Below, piece after piece: positions 29,079 through 36,923 of a stretch of DNA of 64,000 nucleotides (its first letter is position 1; each line of letters opens with the position of its first letter). Below the pieces are notes generated by a model. It ran no database searches, had not been told where the DNA came from, and worked only from the letters and a program-made list of their open reading frames with translations. The stretch is taken from contig CAWIOM010000006.1 of the NCBI GenBank assembly GCA_963837735.1, positions 82,794 through 146,793 of the forward strand, given 5' to 3'. The position numbers were made by a program, and so were the translations under genes. The DNA is from VRUE01 sp963837735. GTDB lineage: Bacteria; Actinomycetota; Thermoleophilia; Solirubrobacterales; 70-9.

Positions 29079-29913
29079 TCAGGCGGGCTTGCGGGCCCGG
29101 ATGATCGCCGATCCGGCCCTGCTGTGGACGCGGTGGGTCTCGGCGATCTCGACGTCCTCGAGGCCGGCGGCAGCCAACGCCGTTTCGAACTCGCGCCGTG
29201 TCAGCGCCCCGGCTATGCAGCCGGTCCACTGGGCCATGTCCGCACGAGTCGCCTCGTCCATGTCGTCGTCGGCGATCACGTCGGAGACCGCGAAGCGACC
29301 GCCCGGCCTCAGGACCCGCGCCGCCTCCGCCAGGACACGGGGCTTGTCGCCGGAGAGGTTGATCACGCAGTTCGAGATCACGACGTCGACCGAGTCCGGC
29401 CGGCAGGGGGATCGCCTCGATCTCTCCGCGCAGCCACTCGACGTTCTCCACCCCCGCCCGGCGCTGGTTCTCACGGGCGAGGGCCAGCATCTCGTCGGTC
29501 ATGTCAAGTCCGTAGGCCTTGCCGGTCGGGCCGACTCGCCTGGCAGAGAGCAAGACGTCGATGCCACCGCCCGAGCCGAGATCGAGCACCGTCTCCCCTT
29601 CGCCGAGCTCGGCGACGGCGGTCGGGTTGCCGCAGCCCAGGGATGCCATCGTCGCGGTGTCGGGGAGCTCGCCCCGCTGGCCCTCCTCATAGAGGCCGGC
29701 GCCGAAGACCTTGGCTTCCTCATCGGCGAGGACGGCCTTGGGAGCGCAGCAAGAACCGCCGCCCGGGTCGCCGGAGCCGACCCTCGTCGCGGCGGCGGCG
29801 TAGCGGGCGCGGACCGCCTCGCGAATGTCATCGGGCTCGGCTCGAGCGGCCGAACGGCAGCAGCTCGAGGCGGGGGCGCCCTCGTCGTGTTCGGTCTCGG
29901 TCAGCTCAGCCAT
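29079..29913 (-). CDS. arsM: Arsenite S-adenosylmethionine methyltransferase (one frameshift)
   Basis: Methylates As(III) using SAM. The conserved cysteines that bind arsenic are seen in SSCCRSA, GGSCCAPKA, SLGCGNP and WTGCIAG; the SAM-binding motif is VLDLGSGGGIDVLLSARRVG, followed by GLDMTDEML and ISNCVINLSGDKPRVL. The frame breaks near 29397-29405; removing one G gives PLPADSVDVVISNC and about 277 residues. The ATG at 29913 has GGAGGAG upstream and lies 13 bp inside the 3' end of arsR, so the pair is co-transcribed. It detoxifies arsenic along with the divergent efflux genes. Confidence 0.92.
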
Positions 29914-30254
29914 TGCGAAAACTCCTCCAGCGCGTCGTTGTTGACGTAGTAGTACGCCCACAGCCCAGGGCGCTCGGAGCCGACGATGCCGGCGTCCTTC
30001 AGCTTTTTCAGGTGATGAGAGACGGTCGGCTGGGAGAGGTCGAAGAGCGGCACCAGCTCGCAGACGCAGACCTTGCCGGCGTGCTTTCTCAGCACATCGA
30101 CGAGCTGCAGTCGAACCGGATCGCCGAGCGCTTTGGCGATCGCGGCCATTCGCTGGGCCTGCGCGCGCTCGACGTCGGGGTAGACGACCGGCTCGCAGCA
30201 GGGCTCGCCGGGAAGTCGCTTGGCCTTCGGCTCCAACTCCAGATTGACATTCAT
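29901..30254 (-). CDS. arsR: ArsR-family arsenite-responsive repressor
   Basis: A 117-residue winged-helix repressor: AKALGDPVRLQLVDVLRK, the metalloid-sensing CVCEL in the helix before DNA recognition, and the recognition helix QPTVSHHLKKLKDAGIV. An extra N-terminal Cys pair (GEPCCEP) may complete the As(III) site, as in ArsR variants with dispersed cysteines. It is divergent from the acr3-arsC fusion and probably binds the AT-rich repeats between them, releasing on arsenite. It precedes arsM and overlaps it by 13 bp. Confidence 0.92.
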   Translation of the reverse strand: MNVNLELEPKAKRLPGEPCCEPVVYPDVERAQAQRMAAIAKALGDPVRLQLVDVLRKHAGKVCVCELVPLFDLSQPTVSHHLKKLKDAGIVGSERPGLWAYYYVNNDALEEFSQWLS

Positions 30255-30300
30255 CTATTTACATATATCTATTGAAATCGGGTTTGTCAATTCATACGAT
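30253..30300 (+). promoter_or_regulatory. Divergent ars promoter with putative ArsR operator
   Basis: The 52-bp gap is the most AT-rich stretch of the window. For acr3 there is -35 TTGAAA (30272-30277), a 17-bp spacer, -10 TACGAT (30295-30300), then 6 nt to the ATG at 30307, so the mRNA is predicted leaderless. Direct repeats ATCTATT at 30253-30259 and 30267-30273, 14 bp apart, next to the -35 box, are the likely ArsR operator. Confidence 0.7.
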
Positions 30301-30306
30301 GGCGCG

Positions 30307-31824
30307 ATGGTGGCACCCGCCCAGGGATCGATCTCGACGCAGCTCTCCACCCTCGACCGCTTCCTGCCCCTGTGGATCGGGGCGGCGATGGCGGTGGGCC
30401 TCGGCCTCGGCGCCGTCATTCCCGGCCTCGAGGACGCGCTCTCCTCGATCGCCATCGGGGGAACCTCGCTACCGATCGCGATCGGCCTGCTGCTGATGAT
30501 GTACCCGGTGCTGGCCCGTGTCCGTTACGAGGAGCTCGGGCACCTGCGCGGCGAGCGGCGCCTGCTCGTCTCCTCGCTGGTGCTGAACTGGGTCGTCGGA
30601 CCGGCGCTGATGTTCGCCCTCGCCTGGCTGATGCTTCCCGACGAGCCCGCCTACCGCACCGGGCTGATCGTCGTCGGGCTGGCGCGCTGCATCGCGATGG
30701 TGCTGGTGTGGAGCGAGCTCGCCTGTGCCGATCGCGAGGCGACCGCGGTCCTGGTCGCGATCAATTCGCTCTTTCAGATCGTCGCCTACAGCCTGCTCGG
30801 CTACTTCTATCTCTCGATACTGCCGGGCTGGCTCGGCCTCGATACCGAAGGGTTCTCGGTCGGCATCTGGGAGGTCGCGCGCACCGTCCTGATCTTCCTC
30901 GGCATCCCTCTCGCCGCCGGCTACCTGACCCGTGTGATCGGCATACGGCGGCGCGGGAGGCACTGGTACGAGACGACCTTTCTGCCGCGAATCGCCCCGA
31001 TCACCCTCTACGGCCTGCTCTTCACGATCGTCCTGCTCTTTGCATTGCAGGGCCACCAGATCACCACCCACCCACTCGACGTGGTGCGAATCGCGCTGCC
31101 GCTGCTGGCCTACTTCGTCGCCATGTTCACGATCGCCTTCGTCTGGGGAAAGGCCTCGGGTTACGGCTACCCGCGCACCGCGACCCTCGCCCTCACCGCC
31201 GCCTCCAACAATTTCGAGCTCGCGATCGCGGTCGCGATCGGGGTCTTCGGCGCGACCTCCGGCGAGGCTCTGGCCGGGGTGGTGGGGCCGCTGATCGAGG
31301 TGCCCGTGCTGGTCGGGCTCGTCTACGTCTCATTGTGGGCCCGCGGACGCTGGTTTGCGGGCACGCCCGGCGGGCCCGCGCCGCGTGCGGCGGGAGGCGG
31401 CGGGCTGATGGCCAACGCCCTCTTCGTCTGCCTGCACAACGCCGGGCGATCGCAGATCAGCCGCGCCCTCTTCGAACGGGCTGCCGGCGCTCGCCACGCC
31501 GCCGAGGCCGCCGGAACCCAGCCCGCCGCTCGCCTTCATCCGAATGTGGTCGAGGCGATGGCGGAGGCCGGCATCGACATCTCCGACCGCCACCCCCGGC
31601 TGCTCACCCGCGAGATGGCGGAGTGGGCGGACGTCGTGGTGACGATGGGCTGTGGGGACGAATGCCCCTACATCCCCGACAGGCGCTACGTCGATTGGGA
31701 CCTGGAAGACCCCGAGGAGATGCCGATCGAGGCCGTGCGCGAGCTGCGCCAGGAGATCGCCCGCCGCATCGAAGCGCTGCTCGCCGAGCTCGATGCCGAA
31801 AACGCAGCCGGGAGAACGGCGTGA
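30307..31824 (+). CDS. Fused arsenite efflux permease (Acr3) and arsenate reductase (ArsC)
   Basis: 505 residues. Residues 1 to about 365 form an Acr3 permease of ten membrane segments, with the conserved ARCIAMVLVWSELACAD (Cys needed for arsenite transport in the family) and AASNNFELAIAVAIGVFGA. After a Gly/Ala-rich linker, from about residue 375, comes a low-molecular-weight phosphatase-type arsenate reductase: FVCLHNAGRSQIS is the variant P-loop (canonical CxxNxxR kept as CLHNAGR), and VTMGCGDECPYIP carries the resolving cysteines. The product could reduce As(V) and export As(III) as one protein. Such a fusion is known in mycobacteria. The ATG lies 6 nt after a -10 box. Confidence 0.9.
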   Translation: MVAPAQGSISTQLSTLDRFLPLWIGAAMAVGLGLGAVIPGLEDALSSIAIGGTSLPIAIGLLLMMYPVLARVRYEELGHLRGERRLLVSSLVLNWVVGPALMFALAWLMLPDEPAYRTGLIVVGLARCIAMVLVWSELACADREATAVLVAINSLFQIVAYSLLGYFYLSILPGWLGLDTEGFSVGIWEVARTVLIFLGIPLAAGYLTRVIGIRRRGRHWYETTFLPRIAPITLYGLLFTIVLLFALQGHQITTHPLDVVRIALPLLAYFVAMFTIAFVWGKASGYGYPRTATLALTAASNNFELAIAVAIGVFGATSGEALAGVVGPLIEVPVLVGLVYVSLWARGRWFAGTPGGPAPRAAGGGGLMANALFVCLHNAGRSQISRALFERAAGARHAAEAAGTQPAARLHPNVVEAMAEAGIDISDRHPRLLTREMAEWADVVVTMGCGDECPYIPDRRYVDWDLEDPEEMPIEAVRELRQEIARRIEALLAELDAENAAGRTA

Positions 31825-32837
31825 CGCGCGTCGCCATCAACGGATTCGGGCGCATGGGCCGGCTTGCGATGCGCGCGGCCTGGGGCCGGCCGGAGCTCGA
31901 GTTCGTCCAGGTGAACGAGGTGGCCGGCGACGCGGCAACCGCCGCTCACCTGCTGATGTTCGACTCGATCCACGGACGCTGGTCGCACAGCGCCGAAGGC
32001 GGTGAGGAGGCACTGATCGTCGAGGGCCGGGAGATCGCCTATTCGGACGAGGCGACGCCTGGGGACGTGGACTGGGCCGAGGCCGGAGTCGAGGTGGTGC
32101 TGGAGTGCTCGGGCAGGTTCCGTACCGTCGAGTCGCTGGCGCCCTACTTCGCCCAGGGTGCCGGCAAGGTGATCGTCGCCGCGCCGGTCAAGGAGGAGGG
32201 CGCGATGAACGTGGTGGTCGGGGTCAATGACGACCCGGCCGAGCTGGCCCGCCACGACATCCTCACCGCCGCCTCCTGCACGACCAACTGCCTGGCGCCG
32301 GTCGTCAAGGTGGTCCACGAGGGGATCGGGATTCGCCACGGCTCGATCACGACGCTTCACGACCTGACCAACACCCAGACCGTCGTCGATGCTCCCCACA
32401 AGGACCTGCGCCGTGCCCGAGCGTCGAGCCTCTCGCTGATCCCGACGACGACCGGCTCGGCGACCGCCATCGGCTTGATCTTCCCCGAGCTGCGCGGGCG
32501 CCTGAACGGGCTTGCGGTACGGGTGCCGATGCTGAACGCCTCACTCACCGACTGCGTATTCGAGGTTGGTCGCCCGACCGACGTCGAGGAGGTCAACGGC
32601 CTGCTCGAGGCCGCCGCCGACAGCGGCCGGCTGGCCGGCATCCTCGGTTTCGAGAAGCGACCCCTCGTCTCGGTGGACTACCGCGACGATCCGCGCTCGA
32701 GCGTGGTCGACGCGCTTTCGACGATGGTGGTCGACGAGACCCAGGTCAAGATTCTCGCCTGGTACGACAACGAGTGGGGCTATGCGAACCGCCTGGTCGA
32801 GCTTGCAGGGATGGCGGCTGCCTCTCTTGGTAGCTGA
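31821..32837 (+). CDS. Glyceraldehyde-3-phosphate dehydrogenase of the arsJ type
   Basis: 338 residues: NAD-binding INGFGRMGRLAMRA, catalytic Cys in ASCTTNCLAP and WYDNEWGYANRLVEL. In ars operons this enzyme makes 1-arseno-3-phosphoglycerate from arsenate, which ArsJ then exports; the immediately following arsJ supports that role instead of central glycolysis. GTG start overlaps the arsC stop (GTGA). Compared with housekeeping GapA it is of usual length and has all catalytic residues seen in the family. Confidence 0.92.
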   Translation: MTRVAINGFGRMGRLAMRAAWGRPELEFVQVNEVAGDAATAAHLLMFDSIHGRWSHSAEGGEEALIVEGREIAYSDEATPGDVDWAEAGVEVVLECSGRFRTVESLAPYFAQGAGKVIVAAPVKEEGAMNVVVGVNDDPAELARHDILTAASCTTNCLAPVVKVVHEGIGIRHGSITTLHDLTNTQTVVDAPHKDLRRARASSLSLIPTTTGSATAIGLIFPELRGRLNGLAVRVPMLNASLTDCVFEVGRPTDVEEVNGLLEAAADSGRLAGILGFEKRPLVSVDYRDDPRSSVVDALSTMVVDETQVKILAWYDNEWGYANRLVELAGMAAASLGS

Positions 32838-32848
32838 GGAGGACGGCA

Positions 32849-34108
32849 TTGCCGGCCGCTGACATCCGCGCAACCCGGCAGGGCAACCTGCGCAACTACA
32901 CCCTCGTCACAGGCGCGTATTGGGTCGAGACCCTCGCCGACGGCGCGACGCGGATGCTCGTCCTCTTCTACTTCTACGAACTCGGCTACTCGCCGTTCAC
33001 GATCGCCTCACTGTTCATCTTCTACGAGGTCTTCGGCATCGTCACCAACCTCGTCGGCGGCTGGCTTGCCGCACGGTTCGGCCTCAGGACGACTCTCTTC
33101 ATGGGGCTCGGCACCCAGGTCATCGCCCTCGCGATGCTCGGATTCGCACCTGTGGCGTGGCTGGTCGTCCCCTACGTGATGGCCTCCCAGGCAATCTCCG
33201 GGATAGCCAAGGACCTGACCAAGATGAGCTCGAAGAGCGCTGTGAAGCTGGTCGTGCCGGAAGGAGATGAGTCGTCCCTCTACCGCTGGGTCGCGATCCT
33301 CACCGGCTCCAAGAACGCACTCAAGGGCGTGGGCTTCTTCCTCGGAGGCCTGATGCTGACGCTGGCCGGCTTCCAGACCTCGATGCTGATCCTCGCCGGG
33401 ATCGTCCTCACCGCCCTGCTCGTCGTCTCGCGACTCATGCACGGCCACCTCGGCCGGCCCGACGCGAAGGCCAGGTTCAAGCACATGTTCTCCAACAATC
33501 GCGCGGTCAACGTGCTCGCCGGCGCCCGTATCTTCCTCTTCGCCTCGCGCGACGTCTGGTTCGTGGTCGGCCTTCCGGTCTACCTCGAGACCGTCCTCGG
33601 CTGGAGCTTCTGGCAGACCGGTGGCTTCCTCGCGATCTGGGTCATCGGGTACGGGGCGGTGCAGGCGGCGGCCCCGGGTTTCGTTCGCCGGCGGAGTGCG
33701 GAGGGAGGCACCGAGCCGGACGGCGCCACCGCAACCTGGCTGGCGTTCGTACTCGCCGCCTTCCCGGCCGCGATCGCCGTGGGCCTCACGCTCGATGCCG
33801 ATCCGACAGCGGTGATCGTCGTCGGGCTGATCGCCTTCGGAGTGGTCTTCGCGATGAACTCCGCGGTCCACTCCTACCTGATCCTCTCCTATGCCGACAA
33901 CGACAAGGCGGCGATGAACGTCGGCTTCTATTACATGGCCAACGCCGGCGGAAGACTGGCCGGAACCGTGCTGTCAGGGCTGCTCTACGAGTGGGATGGA
34001 CTGGTCGCCTGTCTCTGGGCATCGGTGGGATGCGTGCTGGCGGCCGCGGTGCTGTCGATGCTCCTGCCGGACAGGGCCCCGAGTCCGGCGCGGCAGGCGT
34101 ACGGCTAG
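32849..34108 (+). CDS. arsJ: ArsJ organoarsenical efflux MFS transporter
   Basis: 419 residues, about 12 membrane segments. The start NLRNYTLVTGAYWVETLADGATRML and the loop GIAKDLTKMSSKSAVKLVVP with LYRWVAILTGSKNALKG are characteristic of ArsJ proteins. It exports 1-arseno-3-phosphoglycerate made by the preceding GAPDH, giving arsenate resistance without reduction. TTG start at 32849 with GAGGAGG upstream. Its TAG stop overlaps the TAG stop of the convergent MerR-type gene through a shared CTAG. Confidence 0.92.
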   Translation: MPAADIRATRQGNLRNYTLVTGAYWVETLADGATRMLVLFYFYELGYSPFTIASLFIFYEVFGIVTNLVGGWLAARFGLRTTLFMGLGTQVIALAMLGFAPVAWLVVPYVMASQAISGIAKDLTKMSSKSAVKLVVPEGDESSLYRWVAILTGSKNALKGVGFFLGGLMLTLAGFQTSMLILAGIVLTALLVVSRLMHGHLGRPDAKARFKHMFSNNRAVNVLAGARIFLFASRDVWFVVGLPVYLETVLGWSFWQTGGFLAIWVIGYGAVQAAAPGFVRRRSAEGGTEPDGATATWLAFVLAAFPAAIAVGLTLDADPTAVIVVGLIAFGVVFAMNSAVHSYLILSYADNDKAAMNVGFYYMANAGGRLAGTVLSGLLYEWDGLVACLWASVGCVLAAAVLSMLLPDRAPSPARQAYG

Positions 34109-34944
34109 GCGAAGGCCTGGCTGGCGCGACGCCGGAGGTCGGCGTTGAGCATCCCCGTGACCTGGCTGGGCACGTTGCCCGCCGCGGGGATCGCGTCGCC
34201 GATCAGGCCGCTGGCGCGGAAGCCGTATAGCGGCGCGTCGAAGCCGGCCTCGCGGATCTTGCGGACCAGGTTGACGGCCGAGGGAGTGTCGGCGCCCGGT
34301 CCGCAGAGGACCAGGGCGGTCGGCTCGAGGGCGGTGAGGGCGCGCTCGAGGCGCTCGTCGCCGAGCTCGCTGGAGAGCATCAGCACGCGGAAGCCGGCGC
34401 GGCGAAGGGTCAGGTCGAGAGCCTGGGCGTGGATCGCCTCGGCGTCGTTGCCGCTGCTCGAGTCGAGCAGGAGGATGCCGGCGGGCCGGGAGGCGGTCGA
34501 GGCGAGCCGGCGGGCCCCGTGCAGCCAGCCCATCGCCCAGCGCGAGCCGAATTCGAGCTCGGCCTCGCGGTCGGGGTCGGCGGCGAGCGCGTCGACGGCC
34601 GGCAGCAGCAGCTCCTCGATCGTGCGCTCGAGCGGTCGCAGCGCCAGGCTTTCCTCGACGGCGAGGTTGGCGGCATCCTCGTCGAAGCTCTCGAGCGCCG
34701 TGAGCAGGTCGCCGCTGCTGGCCGGCGCGGCCTGGCGCTGGCGGGTCAGCTCGATCGCCGAGGAGATGTTGCCGGTCTGGGCGAGGGCGTCGCGCAGGGT
34801 CTGCAGCTCGACCAGCTCGTAGTTGCGGTGGTTTCCAGGGGTTCGCTTCGGGGTCGGGAAGCCATAGCGACGCTCCCAACTGCGGAGCGTGTTGGGGCTG
34901 ACGCCGAGCACTTCGGCAGCTGCGTTTGTCCTTATCCCGGGCAT
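34105..34944 (-). CDS. MerR-type regulator with B12-binding-like domain (CarH/LitR type)
   Basis: About 279 residues from ATG 34944. The N-terminal MerR helix-turn-helix is TNAAAEVLGVSPNTLRSWERRYGFP. A helical linker domain follows (SRWAMGWLHGARRLA), then a cobalamin-binding-like Rossmann domain: EAIHAQALDLTLRRAGFRVL, where the His aligns with the cobalt-ligating His of CarH proteins, and LVLCGPGA. CarH uses adenosylcobalamin as a light sensor to repress carotenoid genes; light sensing here is inference, because no carotenoid genes are near. A longer start (TTG 35031) is possible. It is unlikely to be an ars regulator, since it is convergent with that operon. Confidence 0.75.
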   Translation of the reverse strand: MPGIRTNAAAEVLGVSPNTLRSWERRYGFPTPKRTPGNHRNYELVELQTLRDALAQTGNISSAIELTRQRQAAPASSGDLLTALESFDEDAANLAVEESLALRPLERTIEELLLPAVDALAADPDREAELEFGSRWAMGWLHGARRLASTASRPAGILLLDSSSGNDAEAIHAQALDLTLRRAGFRVLMLSSELGDERLERALTALEPTALVLCGPGADTPSAVNLVRKIREAGFDAPLYGFRASGLIGDAIPAAGNVPSQVTGMLNADLRRRASQAFA

Positions 34945-35077
34945 CTGAAGTTGGTTCGTTCTCGGTACCTGTCGCGGAGAGGTGTTCGCCGCTGGCGGAG
35001 ATTCTCCCACGAGATCGCCAGGTTTACGCAAGTTATGGACGGATTTCCCGAAACTGTCAGCGATCTTGCAAACGCCC

Positions 35078-35882
35078 TCAGCGCGCCCGCAGGCGCCCGA
35101 CGCCGACCGGCTGGCCGACCGAGCGCGCCCGCCACATCGCTTCGTCGGCGTTGTGGAGCAGGGCGTCGGCCTCGCTGCCGTGCTCCGGGCAGGCGACGAC
35201 GCCGGCCGAGACTTCGATCGGCAGGCCGCCGGCCGCCTCCAGCTCGGCCAGCGCCCGCAGCAGGCGCTCGCTCATCTGCACCCCGCCGACCGTGTCCTGG
35301 TTCGGCGCCAGCACGCAGAGCGCGTCCTCCTCGAGGCGGTAGGTCTCGTCGACGAGGCGGACGCTGTCGCGCAGGGCGTGGCCGACCACGGTCAGCGCCG
35401 CCTCGGCGCCGCCCCCGTGCCCGTTGCGCGTCGCCGGGCCGGCGACGTCGAAGACCGCGATGCAGAAGGGATGGCCGTAGCGGCGGTGGGTCTCGAGCAG
35501 CTGGTCGAGGCGGCGGCGCATGTGCCCGTGCAGGTAGAGGCTCGGGTGGGTGTCGGGCTGGGGAAAGGCCGGCGTCCGGGCGGGCTCGGCCTCGGCCGGA
35601 GTCGGGCGCGCGGCCGCGGTCGCGGTCGTCGTCGGCAACCGAGGAGGAGGCGACGGCCGCAGGGGCCGCCACGGGGTCGACCGCGGCAGCCGTCACCGAC
35701 CCGAACGCTTCCGCGAGCCGCTGGGCGGCGCCGGCGAAGGCATCGACGTCGTCGTCGGGCATCTCCCTGCGCAGCTTGCCCAGCAGGCTCGCCTGCAGGC
35801 TCGAGACCTCGCGCGCCAACTGGCCGGCGGAGGTGCCCTCGCGCGACTCGCCGTCGTTCCCGTTGCCTGCAGTGCGAGCCAC
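35078..35882 (-). CDS. GGDEF-like protein with degenerate active site (one frameshift)
   Basis: About 267 residues once one base near 35630 is removed. The N-terminal half is helical (LAREVSSLQASLLGKLRREM, AFAGAAQRLAEAFGSV), then an Ala-rich linker, then a diguanylate-cyclase fold: LDQLLETHRRYGHPFCIAVFDVAG, LTVVGHALRDSVRLVDETYRLE, and IEVSAGVVACPEHG. Where catalytic proteins have GGDEF, this one has EEDAL (in RLEEDALCVLAP), so catalysis is unlikely; it may bind nucleotide or a partner. It lies downstream of recR, 95 bp away, on the same strand. The frameshift looks like an assembly error. Confidence 0.7.
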
Positions 35883-35976
35883 GCCCAGACCTTGGCGAAA
35901 GCGACGGACGCCAGCCGAGCGGAAAGCCGCTATTTGCGGAGCGACAATCGTCCAGAAAGTTCGGCTGTTTGCGGCC

Positions 35977-36582
35977 TCAGCCGCTCATGCTGCGGCGCCC
36001 GGCGAGCGCCTTGCCGAGGGTCACCTCGTCGGCGTGCTCGAGGTCGGCGCCGACCGGCAGGCCGCTCGCCAGCCGGGTGACGGCGACCGTGTCGCGCAGC
36101 AGCTCGGCGATGTGGAGCGCCGTCGCCTCCCCGGTCGTCGTCGGATTGGTGGCGAGGACGACCTCCTTCACCTCTCCGCCCGCGGCCCTGCGCACGAGCT
36201 CGGCGATCTTCAGGTCGTCGGCGTCGACGCCGTCGATCGGCGAGAGCGCCCCGCCGAGCACGTGGTAGAGGCCACGGTATTCGTGGGTGCGCTCGATCGG
36301 GATCACGTCGGCCGGCTCCTCGACGACGCAGATCGTCGACTGCTCGCGGTTGGGGTCGGAGCAGATCCGGCAGAGCGGCCCCTCGGCGAGATTGAAGCAG
36401 CGCTCGCAGAGGCCGACCTTCTCCTTCACCTCGCGGATCGCCGTCGCCAGGGCCTCGGCCTCCTCGTCGGGGGAACGGAGGATGTGGAAGGCGAGTCGCT
36501 GCGCGGTGCGCTGGCCGATCCCCGGCAGCCGGCCGAGCTCGGCGACGAGGCGGGCGAGCGGCGCCGGGCCCTCGCTGCTCAC
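35977..36582 (-). CDS. recR: Recombination mediator protein RecR
   Basis: 201 residues with the helix-hairpin-helix GRLPGIGQRTAQRLAFHIL, the four-cysteine zinc finger CERCFNLAEGPLCRIC, and a Toprim domain (ICVVEEPADVIPIERT, VVLATNPTTTGEATA). It acts with RecF/RecO in loading RecA at gaps. GTG start overlaps the ybaB stop. The dnaX-ybaB-recR order is widely conserved and supports all three calls. Confidence 0.95.
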   Translation of the reverse strand: MSSEGPAPLARLVAELGRLPGIGQRTAQRLAFHILRSPDEEAEALATAIREVKEKVGLCERCFNLAEGPLCRICSDPNREQSTICVVEEPADVIPIERTHEYRGLYHVLGGALSPIDGVDADDLKIAELVRRAAGGEVKEVVLATNPTTTGEATALHIAELLRDTVAVTRLASGLPVGADLEHADEVTLGKALAGRRSMSG

Positions 36583-36923
36583 ATCCCGGGGAGGCCGCCC
36601 ATGCCTCCCATGCCTCCGGTGATGCCGCCCATTTTCGAGCTGGCGAGCTCCTGCGCCGCGCGCAGCCCCTCGTTGACGGCCGCCTGCACCATCTCGGCGA
36701 GCAGCTCGGCCTCCTCGGGGTCGATCGCGTCGGGGTCGATCGCGATCTCGCGGAGCGTCAGATCGCCGCCCATCTTGACCTTGACCATGCCGCCGCCGGC
36801 GCTGGCCTCGACGACCTCGTCTTTGAGCTGCTCCTGGGCCTGCAGCATCTCGGTCTGCATCTGCTGCGCCTGCTTCATCAGGGCGTTCACGTCGAAGCCC
36901 CCGGGCATTCCGCCTCTTGCCAT
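36579..36923 (-). CDS. YbaB/EbfC-type nucleoid-associated protein
   Basis: 114 residues; core NALMKQAQQMQTEMLQAQEQLK with MVKVKMGGDLTLREIAIDPDAID matches the YbaB dimer fold, which binds DNA as a tweezer. Both ends are Gly/Met-rich (MARGGMPGGF; GGITGGMGGMGGLPGM), unusual but seen in some actinobacterial homologues. It starts 1 bp after the dnaX stop and its stop overlaps recR. Confidence 0.92.
   Translation of the reverse strand: MARGGMPGGFDVNALMKQAQQMQTEMLQAQEQLKDEVVEASAGGGMVKVKMGGDLTLREIAIDPDAIDPEEAELLAEMVQAAVNEGLRAAQELASSKMGGITGGMGGMGGLPGM

Noticed and set aside
30220..30306. Upstream extension of the Acr3 fusion to an in-frame ATG at 30220
   Set aside because: That start lies inside arsR on the other strand and upstream of the -35/-10 promoter; ATG 30307 fits the promoter geometry.
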